Positions 53,989 through 62,815 of a DNA stretch of 64,000 bases are shown piece after piece. A model generated the notes under the pieces. It did not search any database, had not been told where the DNA came from, and worked only from the letters and a program-made list of their open reading frames with translations. Made by a program: the position numbers and the translations under genes. This stretch comes from Variovorax boronicumulans (lineage in GTDB: Bacteria > Pseudomonadota > Gammaproteobacteria > Burkholderiales > Burkholderiaceae_C): assembly GCF_007677875.1 (NCBI RefSeq), contig NZ_VEDO01000018.1, positions 61,754 through 125,753 on the forward strand. Reading direction: 5' to 3'. Each line of letters begins with the position of its first letter. Within the stretch, counting starts at the first letter, position 1.

Positions 53989-54671
53989 CAAGCGAAGGTG
54001 ATCCAGCCCGCGTGGTCGGGGTGGTCCAGGTGCGGCAGCGTGTTGTAGGTCAGCAGTACGTGGCGACTCGATGTGTAGACGAACTCCGTCACTGCGCTGT
54101 TGCGGATGCGCATGTTGAGGTCGATGGTGGTCTCCGGCGCCGTGCCCAGCACCTGGCCCACGGCCGTGGAGATCGGCCCGCCGCTGGAGACCAGCAGCAC
54201 GTTGCCGGTGTGGCGTGTGCGCACATGGTCGAGCACGGCGGCGATGCCGTCGCGGAATTCCTGGTACGTCGGCATGCCCACGGGCTGCACGCGGCCGGCC
54301 ATCCAGGCGGCCAGGCCTTGGCGCAGCAGGCGAAAGTGGTGCTTGTACAGCTCGGGCGTGGTGGGGCGTTCCAGCGCCTCGGGGTGCACAGTGGCGATCA
54401 CGGCTGCGCTGTCGTACTCGTTGAGGCCGGGCCAGGCGGACGGCTCGGGTGGCAGCGACGTGCCGGCGGCCTCCATGCCTTGCCGGATGCCGGCGAAGGT
54501 CTGCGCATGGCGGCGCAGTGTGCCGGTCAGCGAGGCCTCGAAGCTGATGCCCTTGAACGCGAGGTACTCGCCCAGGCGCACGGATTGGCGTTGGCCTTGT
54601 TCGCTGAGTTGGTCGTAATCGTCGGCACCGAACGAGGCCTGGCCGTGGCGCACGAGGTAGAGGGTTCCCAT
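53988..54671 (-). CDS. histidine phosphatase family protein
   Basis: A 227-residue member of the phosphoglycerate-mutase-like branch. The phospho-histidine motif is LVRHGQASFG (H9). GQRQSVRLGEYLAFKG and VLLVSSGGPISTAV (second His replaced by Gly-containing loop SSGGP) follow. Some members of this family act on small phosphates or have lost activity. The usual second catalytic His (often GHG or SHG) appears as SGG here, which could reduce activity. Confidence 0.82.
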   Translation of the reverse strand: MGTLYLVRHGQASFGADDYDQLSEQGQRQSVRLGEYLAFKGISFEASLTGTLRRHAQTFAGIRQGMEAAGTSLPPEPSAWPGLNEYDSAAVIATVHPEALERPTTPELYKHHFRLLRQGLAAWMAGRVQPVGMPTYQEFRDGIAAVLDHVRTRHTGNVLLVSSGGPISTAVGQVLGTAPETTIDLNMRIRNSAVTEFVYTSSRHVLLTYNTLPHLDHPDHAGWITFA

Positions 54672-54701
54672 GGCGGGCGACTGTAAGGCTGTGGGTTGGT
54701 T

Positions 54702-54727
54702 GCGTTGTCGCCGCAGCGACGCAACGC
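54702..54727. promoter_or_regulatory. imperfect dyad upstream of the antitoxin gene
   Basis: GCGTTGTCGC and GCGACGCAACGC form an imperfect inverted repeat 44 bp before the antitoxin ATG. Toxin-antitoxin operons are usually autoregulated from such sites. Confidence 0.35.
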
Positions 54728-54770
54728 GCTAACAGGTGTTTCCATGGTGTCACTTTTCAACGGTGGCTGC

Positions 54771-55055
54771 ATGGCAACGACGTCGTTGAAACTCCCTGAA
54801 GAGGTCAAACAACTCGCTGCGGCCGCGGCGCAGCAGCATGGCGTAACGCCGCACGCGTTCATGGTTGAGGCCATTCGCGCTGCGGCCATTGCGGCCGAGC
54901 GGCGTGCGGCCGTCGTGGCGGAAGCGCAGGCGGCGCGGGCCGAGGCACTGGAGTCGGGCAAGGCCCTCGATGCCGACGAGGTACATGCCTACCTGCGTGC
55001 GCGAGCCCAAGGGCAGGCGGTTCCGCGGCCCAAGGCGCGGACGTGGCGCGGCTGA
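54771..55055 (+). CDS. ribbon-helix-helix antitoxin (ParD/CopG-like)
   Basis: A 94-residue protein that starts with a ribbon-helix-helix DNA-binding segment (ATTSLKLPEEVKQLAAAAAQ, then VTPHAFMVEAIRAA) and continues as an Ala/Glu-rich helix, the part that would wrap the toxin. ATG at 54771 matches the family; in-frame starts upstream (54744, 54696) would add non-conserved residues. It overlaps the toxin gene by 13 bp. Confidence 0.82.
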   Translation: MATTSLKLPEEVKQLAAAAAQQHGVTPHAFMVEAIRAAAIAAERRAAVVAEAQAARAEALESGKALDADEVHAYLRARAQGQAVPRPKARTWRG

Positions 55056-55335
55056 ACTATGCGCGGCGCGCGCTGGCGGACCTGGAGCGTCTGACCGACT
55101 TCCTGCGTGCGTCGGACCCTGCCGCAGGGGAGGTGACGGTGAACCTCATCGCCGAGGCCGTGCAGATCCTCCAAAACCACCCTGTGATCGGACGCCCCGC
55201 GGAGGACGGTCTGCGCGAACTGGTCATCTCGCGGGGCCGCTCGGGCTACCTGGCGTGTACAGCTTCGAGGAGGCGGCAGATGCCGTCCTGGTCCTGGCCA
55301 TCCGGCACCAGTGCGAGGCCGGCTACCAGCCCTGA
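55043..55335 (+). pseudogene. ParE/RelE-family toxin gene with a frameshift
   Basis: The reading from GTG at 55043 gives a normal ParE start (YARRALADLERLTDFLRASD, HPVIGRPAEDGLRELVISRG) to about 55255. There the frame leaves the family: RSGYLA continues in the other frame as YSFEEAADAVLVLAIRHQ and stops at 55335. Loss of two bases near 55255 explains both halves. The antitoxin is intact, so the toxin appears inactivated unless a sequencing error is responsible. Confidence 0.8.
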
Positions 55336-55336
55336 C

Positions 55337-55975
55337 TCACTTGCGCTCGATCAGTGCCACCCGCAGCGCCAGGAACGCCAGCACCGAGCCCATCACGTAG
55401 CGCTGCGCGCGCATCCAGCCCGCGCTGCGCGACAGCAGGCCTGTGATGCCGGCCGCACCGAAGATGACCAGCGTGTTGACGGCGGCGCTGGCCGCGATCT
55501 GCACCGTGCCGAGCTGCAGCGCCTGCAGCAGAACGCTGCCGTGCTCGGGATGCAGGAACTGCGGGAAGAAGGACAGCGTGAACAGCGCGACCTTGGGGTT
55601 CAGCAGGTTGGTCAGAAAGCCCATGCGCAGCAGCGTGGCCGTGGAATGCGCGGGCAGCTGGCGCGTCTGGAACGGGCCGCTGCCGCCGGGCTTGAGCGCC
55701 TGCCAGGCCAGCCAGGCCAGGTAGGCCGCGCCGAGCGCCTTGATGGCACCGAACGCGAAGGGCACGGCCAGCAGCACGGCCGTGAGGCCGAAGGCCGCGG
55801 CCAGGATGTGCACGACGAAGGCCGCCAGCACGCCGGCCAGCGAAACCAGGCCCGCGCGGCGGCCCTGGCTCAGCGTACGCGAGACGCAGTACAGCATGTT
55901 GGGGCCGGGCGTCAGTGCCATGGCCAGCGTGGCGAGGGCGAACCAGCCCATGTCGTGCAGGGGAACCATCGTCAC
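55337..55975 (-). CDS. LysE/RhtB family amino acid exporter
   Basis: A 212-residue membrane protein with about six helices. The N-terminal motif ALTPGPNMLYCVSRTLSQGR is diagnostic, and GFLTNLLNPKVALFTLSFFP is the second conserved block. These proteins export amino acids or their derivatives. It overlaps the upstream dehydratase gene by 4 bp when the GTG at 55975 is used; ATG at 55969 is the alternative. Last gene of the operon; its stop is one base from that of the toxin pseudogene. Confidence 0.92.
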   Translation of the reverse strand: MTMVPLHDMGWFALATLAMALTPGPNMLYCVSRTLSQGRRAGLVSLAGVLAAFVVHILAAAFGLTAVLLAVPFAFGAIKALGAAYLAWLAWQALKPGGSGPFQTRQLPAHSTATLLRMGFLTNLLNPKVALFTLSFFPQFLHPEHGSVLLQALQLGTVQIAASAAVNTLVIFGAAGITGLLSRSAGWMRAQRYVMGSVLAFLALRVALIERK

Positions 55976-56943
55976 GCCCTGGTGGAAAGCACATCGGCCA
56001 ACACCGGAGCGTCCACGTTGCCGCCGCTCAGCACCGCGCCCACGGCCAGGCCGCGCAGCGCCGCGCGCTCCTGCAGCGCGGCAGCAAAGCCGGCCGCGCC
56101 CGCGCCCTCGGCCACGTTGTGGGTGTCGACGAACAGCGCGTGCATGGCGGCCGCGACCTCGGCGTCCGTCACCTGGACCACGTGGTCCAGACCTTCCGAG
56201 AGGATGGCCAGTGCGGCTGCGTCGGCCACACGGCAGGCCATGCCGTCGGCCAGCCGTGTCGTGACGGGGGCCTCGACCACGCGGCCCGCGGCCAGCGAGT
56301 CAGCGTAGGTCGTGGCATGTGCGCTGACCACACCGACGATGCGCACGGCGTGGCCCAGCGCGCGCTTGGCCGCAATGGCCGCGCAGCCGCCCGAGCCCTG
56401 GCCGATCGGCACATAGGCCACATCGAGCTGCGGCACGGCGCGCAGGAATTCCAGCCAATAGGTGGCCACGCCCGACAGCAGGGCCGGGTGAAAGCTCGGC
56501 ACCATGTGGGCGCCGCGCTCGGCGGCCAGGCCGATGGCGTGCTCGCGGCTTTCCTGGAAGTCGTGGCCGTGCTCGATCAGCGTGACGCCCAGCGCGCGCA
56601 TGGCGGCGTTCTTCTCGACCGAGTTGCCATGCGGCACGACGATGGTGCAGGCGACGCCGTGGGCGCGCGCGGCCCAGCCGATGCTTTGCCCATGGTTGCC
56701 GCGCGTGGCGCTGACGACCTCGGCCGGCAGGGCGCCGGCCGCCGCGAGCGCCGCGAAGTAGGTCAGCCCGCCGCGGATCTTGAACGCACCGACCGGCGTG
56801 TGGTTCTCGTGCTTGAGCCAGCAGTCCGTGCCCAGGCGCTGGCTGGCCAGTGCCCAGCAGTGCTGGGGCGTGGCCGGGACATCGCGGTGGACCAGCGCGG
56901 CGGCGCGCTCGATCTCGGCCAGCGTGGGCAGGGCGGTGGTCAT
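55972..56943 (-). CDS. PLP-dependent threonine dehydratase-like enzyme
   Basis: A 323-residue fold-type II PLP enzyme. The lysine that binds PLP is K55 in GAFKIRGG. The phosphate loop is GQGSGGCAAIAAKR and SATRGNHGQSIGWAA contacts substrate. It deaminates a hydroxy-amino acid (threonine, serine or 3-hydroxyaspartate type) to a keto acid. It lacks the C-terminal ACT domain of biosynthetic IlvA, which suggests a catabolic role. It overlaps both neighbours by 4 bp. Confidence 0.9.
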   Translation of the reverse strand: MTTALPTLAEIERAAALVHRDVPATPQHCWALASQRLGTDCWLKHENHTPVGAFKIRGGLTYFAALAAAGALPAEVVSATRGNHGQSIGWAARAHGVACTIVVPHGNSVEKNAAMRALGVTLIEHGHDFQESREHAIGLAAERGAHMVPSFHPALLSGVATYWLEFLRAVPQLDVAYVPIGQGSGGCAAIAAKRALGHAVRIVGVVSAHATTYADSLAAGRVVEAPVTTRLADGMACRVADAAALAILSEGLDHVVQVTDAEVAAAMHALFVDTHNVAEGAGAAGFAAALQERAALRGLAVGAVLSGGNVDAPVLADVLSTRA

Positions 56944-57857
56944 AGCGTGACCGCGCCTTCGATGCACACGACGGAGTGCCCGCCGACCCAGACCTGGCCC
57001 GCGCCGTCGCATGCGATGTGGACCATGCCGTCGCGGCCCAGGCAGGCGCCCTGCGTGGCCAGGTAGGGTGCGGCGATGTGCTCGTCGGCGATCAGCCATT
57101 GCGCGAGGCTGGCGTTGAGGCTGCCCGTCACGGGGTCCTCGAGGATACCGGCGGCCGCCGCGAAGGCGCGCACCACGAGGGCCGGCGCGGGCGCCGCGGC
57201 CGGCGTGGAGGCGCCGAAGGCCCGGGCCTCGCGGTTGCCGCGTGCGATCAGCGGTGTGGCGGCCGCGCCATCCAGCGCGGCCACGCCGACTTTGTGTCCC
57301 AGCGCCTTGAGCACGGCATGGTCGGGCTGCAGGCGCAGGACCGTGCTCGGGTCGTCCAGCAGCAGCGTGAACCAGACCGGGCCGTTGTCCAGCATCTGGC
57401 TGCTGACGATCTGCGCCGCCTTCAGGCCCAGGGCCGAGGCGACCTGGGCCAGTTCGGTCGGGCGCGGCGCGCTGCGCTTGAGCGGCGGCGCCGCGAAGGC
57501 CAGGCGCTCGCCCTCGCGCCGGATGCGCACCAGGCCCGCTCCGCATTGCTGCACGATGGTCTCGCCGCTGCGGGGCTGGCCGCCCGCCACCAGCCAGGCG
57601 TGGCAACTGCCCAGCGTGGGATGGCCCGCGAACGGCAGCTCGCCGCCCGGCGTGAAGATGCGCAGGCGGTAGTCGGCGCCGGGCTCGGTGGCCGGCAGCA
57701 CGAAGGTGGTCTCCGACAGGTTGGTCCACTGCGCGAAGCGCTGCATCTGCGCATCGGTCAGGCCGTGGCCGTCGAGCACGACGGCCAGGGGGTTGCCGTA
57801 GTAGGGCTGGTCGGTGAAGACGTCGATCTGGCGGAAGGGGCGGGACGAATGGCGCAT
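56940..57857 (-). CDS. PhzF family isomerase-like protein
   Basis: A 305-residue protein of the PhzF/diaminopimelate-epimerase-like fold. GNPLAVVLDG and the catalytic E49 in LSETTFVLP are present, with FTPGGELPFAGHPTLGSCHA and DPVTGSLNASLAQWL in order. Family members isomerise small hydroxylated or amino compounds; the substrate is unknown here. It overlaps the dehydratase gene (ATGA) and follows the GST gene by 7 bp. Confidence 0.92.
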   Translation of the reverse strand: MRHSSRPFRQIDVFTDQPYYGNPLAVVLDGHGLTDAQMQRFAQWTNLSETTFVLPATEPGADYRLRIFTPGGELPFAGHPTLGSCHAWLVAGGQPRSGETIVQQCGAGLVRIRREGERLAFAAPPLKRSAPRPTELAQVASALGLKAAQIVSSQMLDNGPVWFTLLLDDPSTVLRLQPDHAVLKALGHKVGVAALDGAAATPLIARGNREARAFGASTPAAAPAPALVVRAFAAAAGILEDPVTGSLNASLAQWLIADEHIAAPYLATQGACLGRDGMVHIACDGAGQVWVGGHSVVCIEGAVTL

Positions 57858-57864
57858 GGGGGGC

Positions 57865-58488
57865 TCACGACAGGCTCATGTCGAGCACGCCGACGGCGCC
57901 GGGCCGGTCGCACACGGCCTGGTACCAGCGGTCGAGGTGGGGGCGCGGTGCGCGCGCCAGGGGCAGGGCGTACCAGCGGTGGATCTCGCAGGCGACGGGG
58001 ATGTCGGCCATCGTGAAGTCCTGGCCGGCGAGGTAGGGGCGGCGCGCGAGCTCGGCGTCCAGCAGGTCCAGCAGCGGCTCGGTCTCGGCCACGGACTGCG
58101 CGATCAGCGCATCGTCGCGCCGCTCCGTCGGCGTGCGCACGAACTGCAGGAAGGCGTTGCGGCCGGCAGGGTTCAGCGTGGTCTGCTGCCAGTCCATCCA
58201 CATCTCGGCCGTGAAGCGCGCGGCCAGCGGTTCGGGATACAGCGTGCCCGTGGCGTGGCGCGCGCAGAGGTAGCGCACGATCACGTTGGATTCCCACAGC
58301 GTGGCCTCTCCGTCCTCGAGCAACGGCACCATGCCGTTGGGGTTTTTGCTGCGGAAGTCGGCCTCGGTCACCAGGCCGAAATGGCCACCCGCGTCGGTGC
58401 GCTGGGCCGACAGGCCCAGCTCCTGCACAGTGAAGACCACCTTGCGCACGTTGATGGAGCTCATGCGGCCCCAGATGTGGAGCGTCAT
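57865..58488 (-). CDS. glutathione S-transferase family protein
   Basis: A 207-residue GST. The N-terminal half contains WGRMSSINVRKVVFTVQELG, the NPNGMVPLLEDG cis-Pro turn and the LWESNVIVRYL helix. The C-terminal half has YLAGQDFTMADIPVACEIHR, the hallmark N-capping box of GST helix. It overlaps the aminotransferase gene by 4 bp. In this operon it may conjugate or isomerise the same compound processed by the PLP enzymes. Confidence 0.92.
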   Translation of the reverse strand: MTLHIWGRMSSINVRKVVFTVQELGLSAQRTDAGGHFGLVTEADFRSKNPNGMVPLLEDGEATLWESNVIVRYLCARHATGTLYPEPLAARFTAEMWMDWQQTTLNPAGRNAFLQFVRTPTERRDDALIAQSVAETEPLLDLLDAELARRPYLAGQDFTMADIPVACEIHRWYALPLARAPRPHLDRWYQAVCDRPGAVGVLDMSLS

Positions 58489-59702
58489 AGCTGGACCGCT
58501 GCGGCCGACCGGGCGCTGCGCTGAGTCTCCATGGCTTCGCGGATGGTCTGCGCCAGGGCCGCGATGCCGATGTCGATCTGGCTCGTGCTGGCCGTCACGA
58601 AGGACAGGCGCATGGTGTTGCTCTCGGGCGTCTCGGCGTAGAAGGCCGCGCCGGGCACGAAGGCCACGTTGCGCTCCACGGCGCGTGGCAGCAGCGGCAC
58701 CGTGTCCAGGCCGGCCGGCAGGCGCAGCCAGAGGAACATGCCGCCGACCGGGCGGCTCCACTGCACGCCTTCGGGCATCTCGCGTTCCAGCGCGGCCAGC
58801 ATGTGGTCGCGCTGGCTCTTGTACAGCGCGCGGATGGTCGGCACGTGCCGTTGAAGGAAGCCGTCCTGCATGACCTGGGCCACCATGCGCTGGTTGAAGC
58901 TGGGGCTGTGCAGGTCGGCCGCCTGCTTGGCCTGCAGCAGCTTGGGGTAGAGCGCGGGCGGCGCCACCATGAAGCCCAGGCGCAGGCCGGGCGCCAACAC
59001 CTTGGAGAAGGAGCCCAGGTAGACGCAGCCCTCGGGATGGCGCGCGGTCAGGGGCGCCGGCGGGGCCTGGTCGAACCACAGGTCGCCGTAGGGGTTGTCT
59101 TCCAGCAGCGGCACGCCGGCCTGGTCGGCGGCGGCGACCACGGCCGCGCGGCGCGCCTCGCTCATGGTGCGGCCCGTGGGGTTCTGGAAGTTGGGCAGCA
59201 GGTAGGCGAAGCGCGCGCGGTCGGCGCCCTGGCCGGCCTTGGCTGCCAGATCGTCGGCACGCACGCCCTCGTCGTCGCTGGCCACCGAAACGGCAACCGG
59301 CTCCATGGGCGTGAAGGCCTGCAGCGCGCCCAGGTAAGTGGGCGTTTCCACGAGCATGCGGCTGCCCTTGTCGAGCAGGATCTTGGCGATCAGGTCCAGC
59401 CCCTGCTGCGATCCGGTGGTGATCAGCACCTGCGAGGGCGCGACCTTCCAGGGCAGATTGGCCGCCACCATCTCGCGCAGCGGGCCGTAGCCTTCGCTGG
59501 CGGCGTACTGCAGCGCGGCCGGGCCGTCCTCGGTCAGCACCTTCTCGCAGGCGGCGCGGAACTCGGCGACCGGGAAGGTCTTGGGCGAGGGCAAGCCCCC
59601 GGCGAAGCTGATGATGCCGGGCTTCTCGGTGACCTTGAGGATTTCGCGGATCACCGAGGGGTTCATCTTTTCGGCGCGTGCGGCCAGGGTCCAGGACATC
59701 AT
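58485..59702 (-). CDS. PLP-dependent aminotransferase (2-aminoadipate/kynurenine type, class I fold)
   Basis: A 405-residue fold-type I aminotransferase without the GntR domain of MocR proteins. PLP sits on the Lys in GSFSKVLAPGLRLGF; LPNFQNPTGRTMSEARR and LLEDNPYGDLWF give the Asn and Asp contacts. It may transaminate a 2-amino acid such as aminoadipate or an aromatic amino acid. CAAGGAGCAC precedes the tandem ATG at 59702, and it overlaps the upstream EamA gene. Confidence 0.93.
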   Translation of the reverse strand: MMSWTLAARAEKMNPSVIREILKVTEKPGIISFAGGLPSPKTFPVAEFRAACEKVLTEDGPAALQYAASEGYGPLREMVAANLPWKVAPSQVLITTGSQQGLDLIAKILLDKGSRMLVETPTYLGALQAFTPMEPVAVSVASDDEGVRADDLAAKAGQGADRARFAYLLPNFQNPTGRTMSEARRAAVVAAADQAGVPLLEDNPYGDLWFDQAPPAPLTARHPEGCVYLGSFSKVLAPGLRLGFMVAPPALYPKLLQAKQAADLHSPSFNQRMVAQVMQDGFLQRHVPTIRALYKSQRDHMLAALEREMPEGVQWSRPVGGMFLWLRLPAGLDTVPLLPRAVERNVAFVPGAAFYAETPESNTMRLSFVTASTSQIDIGIAALAQTIREAMETQRSARSAAAVQL

Positions 59703-60634
59703 GTGCTCCTTGAGGCGGTCTTGGTTGTTGCTGTGGAAGGGGATCGGGCGAGATTCTTGCCCAGGACGACGGTGGCGACCACGGCGGCGGCGAATCCCAG
59801 CGTGACGGTGTCCAGCGTCTCGCCCAGCAGCGGCACCGCGGCCAGGATGGACAGGAAGGGTTGCAGCAGCTGGGTCTGGCTCACACGCAGCGCGCCGCCC
59901 AGGGCCAGGCCGCGGTACCAGGCGAAAAAGCCGATCCACATCGAGAACACACCGACGTAGACGAACCCGGCCCAGGCGCTGGACGCAACGGGCGTGGCGG
60001 GCCACAGGCACAGCATCGCCGGCAAGGTGAGTGGCAGGGCCAGCACGCAGACCCAGCAGATCACGCGCTCGGCGCCGAGCTCCGGCGTGACCTTGGCGCC
60101 GTACACATAGCCCAGCGAGGCCGCGACGACGGCGCCCACCAGCAGCAGGTCGGCCCATTCGAAGCCGAAGCCGCCGCCGTGCTGCGCCGCGCGCAGCACC
60201 GAGAACACCACCACCAGCGCGCTGCCGGCCGCCGCGCAGAGCCAGAAGCCGAGCGCGGCGCGCTGGCGCATGACCAGCGCTGCGACGGCGGCCGTGGCCA
60301 GCGGCAGCAGCGCGGTGGTGACGGCCGCATGGCTGGCCGTGACCACCCGCAGCGCATAGGCCAGCAGCAGCGGGTAGCCGACCACGTTGCCGAGCACAGC
60401 CATGGCCAGCGGCACCAGGTGCCGGCGTGCCGGCAGTGGCGAGCGCGTGGCCAGCAGGAACAGGACCGACAAGCCACCGGCCAGCGCAGCCCGCCCCAAC
60501 GTGACGAACCACGGCGAGAGCTGCGGCGCGGCGGCCGTGCCCGTGGCCAAGCGGGTCATGGGCAGAGTGACGGCGAACAGCGCCACGCCGAGCACACCGA
60601 GCCACAGGCCGAGGTTTTCGTCGCGCGTGGTCAT
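59699..60634 (-). CDS. EamA/DMT family transporter
   Basis: A 311-residue membrane protein with about ten helices and two EamA repeats (GVLGVALFAVTLPMTRLATG in the first, GFVYVGVFSMWIGFFAWYRG in the second). It exports small metabolites, often amino acids. It overlaps the next and previous genes by 4 bp each, so the operon is translationally coupled. Confidence 0.92.
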   Translation of the reverse strand: MTTRDENLGLWLGVLGVALFAVTLPMTRLATGTAAAPQLSPWFVTLGRAALAGGLSVLFLLATRSPLPARRHLVPLAMAVLGNVVGYPLLLAYALRVVTASHAAVTTALLPLATAAVAALVMRQRAALGFWLCAAAGSALVVVFSVLRAAQHGGGFGFEWADLLLVGAVVAASLGYVYGAKVTPELGAERVICWVCVLALPLTLPAMLCLWPATPVASSAWAGFVYVGVFSMWIGFFAWYRGLALGGALRVSQTQLLQPFLSILAAVPLLGETLDTVTLGFAAAVVATVVLGKNLARSPSTATTKTASRST

Positions 60635-61242
60635 GCGGTTGCCTTTGCCTGCAACATCCAGACGGCGGTGAGCACCAGGACCGCCGCCATCAGCCGGTTG
60701 AACCACAGCAGCCGCTGCCCCTGCGCCAGCCACTGCCGCAGCAGCGCGCCCATCAGCGCATAGGTCAGGTTGCTGAAGAACGCGAAGCACAGCATCAGCG
60801 GCAGCACGACGGCCAGCCGTGGCAGCAGATCCTCGCGTCCGGCGATCCATCCGGCGACGATGGCCAGCGCCAGCATCCAAGCCTTGATGTTCACGAATTG
60901 CAGCGCGACGCCCTGCACGAAGCCGACGTCCAGCCGGCGCGCGTCGGCCTCGCCGAGCCGGGCGCTGCGCGCGAGCTTGAAGGCCAGCCACAGCAGGTAG
61001 GCCACACCGAACAGCTTGATGGCCAGCGCCAGTGCCGGTTGTGCCACCACGAGCGCACCGACGCCAGCGGTGCTGAGCAGCAGCACCAGGCCCCAGCCGG
61101 CCGGCACCGCCCAGATGAAGGGCATGGCATGGCGCAGACCATGGTTGGCCGCCAGCGCCGACGACAGCGTGGTGTTGGGCCCCGGCGAGAAACTCATCGC
61201 CGTGGCCAGCAGCAGCAGGGCACTCAGTTCGCTTGCGTTCAT
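60631..61242 (-). CDS. LysE/RhtB family amino acid exporter
   Basis: A 203-residue membrane protein with the LysE N-terminal motif AMSFSPGPNTTLSSALAANH and about six helices. It is the first gene of the operon and is read from the regulatory gap shared with the MocR gene. A second LysE-type protein ends the same operon (55337), which is unusual. Confidence 0.92.
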   Translation of the reverse strand: MNASELSALLLLATAMSFSPGPNTTLSSALAANHGLRHAMPFIWAVPAGWGLVLLLSTAGVGALVVAQPALALAIKLFGVAYLLWLAFKLARSARLGEADARRLDVGFVQGVALQFVNIKAWMLALAIVAGWIAGREDLLPRLAVVLPLMLCFAFFSNLTYALMGALLRQWLAQGQRLLWFNRLMAAVLVLTAVWMLQAKATA

Positions 61243-61279
61243 GGGGATACAGACTCTATAGTTCGGACCAGCACACTAC

Positions 61280-61316
61280 CAATACAGTTCAGCTTCTCTG
61301 TAGCGCTACTGTATTG
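61280..61316. promoter_or_regulatory. MocR operator candidate
   Basis: CAATACAGT (61280-61288) and ACTGTATTG (61308-61316) form a perfect 9-bp inverted repeat 19 nt apart in the divergent gap. CCTGACA occurs twice beyond it (61317 and 61338 area), a direct repeat seen with MocR-type regulators. They should control both the exporter operon and the regulator gene. Confidence 0.6.
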
Positions 61317-61345
61317 CCTGACAAGCCGATACATCTCCTGACAGG

Positions 61346-62752
61346 ATGCCCACCATGCTCATGCGGACCGCTTCGCAGTCGCTGACCGAACAGCTGGCCG
61401 CGCATTTCGCCGAGCGCATCGGCGACCGCCTGCTGGCCGCCGGCACGCGCCTGCCCTCGGTGCGCCAGTGTGCCGAGCAGCACGGCGTGAGCCCGGCCAC
61501 GGTGGTGGCGGCCTACGACCGCTTGCTGGCCCAGGGCCTGGTGGAGGCGCGGCGCAACCGCGGCTTCTTCGTGCGCGAGCAGCGCGTGGCGCCGCTGTCG
61601 GGCGCGGCCACGCAGCCCACCGGCGCCGTCCGGCCGCCCGTGGACGCGGCGGCACTCATGCGCGGCATGTTCCACAGCAGCGATCAGCCGCAGCCCGGCA
61701 TCGGCGTCTTTCCGCCCGACTGGCTGGCCAGCGACATCGTGGCCGCGGCTGTGCGCCGCGCCACGGTGGGGCAGGGCCTGAAGGCCTTGTCGCTCCAGTA
61801 CGGCGAGCCGGCCGGCGACCCGGCGCTGCGCCGCGCGCTCTCGCACAAGCTTGCCGGCCTGAACGTGCCGGCCGCGCCGGAGCAGATCGTGACCACGGTG
61901 GGTGCCACGCATGCGCTGGACATCGTGAGCCGCACGCTGCTGCGCGCGGGCGACCATGTGATGGTGGAGGAGCCGGGCTGGGCTATCGAGTTCGCGCGGC
62001 TGCAGGCGTTGGGCGCCGTGATCCTGCCGGTTCCTCGCGGCGCCGACGGGCCGGACCTGGAGGTCATGGCGCGCTATTGCGAGGCCCATGCGCCCAAACT
62101 GTTCGTGAGCGTGAGCGTGCTGCACAACCCCACGGGCCATTGCCTGTCGCCGGGCAGCGCGCACCGCGTGCTGACGCTGGCGAATGCGCACGGTTTCCAC
62201 ATCGTCGAGGACGACACCTACAGCCACCTGGCACCCGACCATGCCACGCGGCTGTGCGCGCTGGACGGCCTGGCGCGCACGATCTATGTGAGCGGTTTCG
62301 CCAAGATCCTGGCGCCGGGCTGGCGTGTGGGCTACCTGGCGGCGCCGGCCGCGCTGGTCGAGCGCTTCCTGGACACCAAGCTGCTGGCGACGCTGACCAC
62401 GCCTGCGCTGCTGGAGCAGGCGATGGCCTGGTGCATCGAACAGGGTCAGCTACGCCGGCATGCGCAGCGCGTGCGCACGCGGCTGGACCAGGCGTGCGCG
62501 CGCAGCGTCAAGCTCGCGCGCGCCGCGGGCTGCCGCTTCGTGAGCGAGCCGGCCGGGCTGTTCGGCTGGGTCGACACGGGCGTGGACACCGAGGCGCTGT
62601 CGCTGCGCATGCTGGACGAGGGCTATCTGCTGGCGCCCGGCGCGCTGTTCCACGCCGGCCGCAAGCCCGGCACGCTGATGCGCATCAACTTCGCCACCAC
62701 GCAGGCCCAAGCCTTCTGGAAGGTGTTCGAGCGCGTGCGCGCAGCGATGTAG
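61346..62752 (+). CDS. MocR-type regulator (GntR DNA-binding domain fused to aminotransferase fold)
   Basis: A 468-residue protein. Residues 1-75 are a GntR helix-turn-helix (SVRQCAEQHGVSPATVVAAY), and the rest is a fold-type I aminotransferase domain that binds PLP at the Lys in SGFAKILAPGWRVG, with LHNPTGHCLS and VEDDTYSHLAPD. MocR proteins sense PLP adducts of amino compounds and control nearby transport and enzyme genes. It is divergent from the seven-gene exporter operon. An ATG at 61355 is an alternative start. Confidence 0.93.
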   Translation: MPTMLMRTASQSLTEQLAAHFAERIGDRLLAAGTRLPSVRQCAEQHGVSPATVVAAYDRLLAQGLVEARRNRGFFVREQRVAPLSGAATQPTGAVRPPVDAAALMRGMFHSSDQPQPGIGVFPPDWLASDIVAAAVRRATVGQGLKALSLQYGEPAGDPALRRALSHKLAGLNVPAAPEQIVTTVGATHALDIVSRTLLRAGDHVMVEEPGWAIEFARLQALGAVILPVPRGADGPDLEVMARYCEAHAPKLFVSVSVLHNPTGHCLSPGSAHRVLTLANAHGFHIVEDDTYSHLAPDHATRLCALDGLARTIYVSGFAKILAPGWRVGYLAAPAALVERFLDTKLLATLTTPALLEQAMAWCIEQGQLRRHAQRVRTRLDQACARSVKLARAAGCRFVSEPAGLFGWVDTGVDTEALSLRMLDEGYLLAPGALFHAGRKPGTLMRINFATTQAQAFWKVFERVRAAM

Positions 62753-62815
62753 CGGCTGAGTTCGGGCGAAAGGAGCCGGGTGCATGGCCAGGCCGGCCGC
62801 CCTGGAGTTGCAAAC

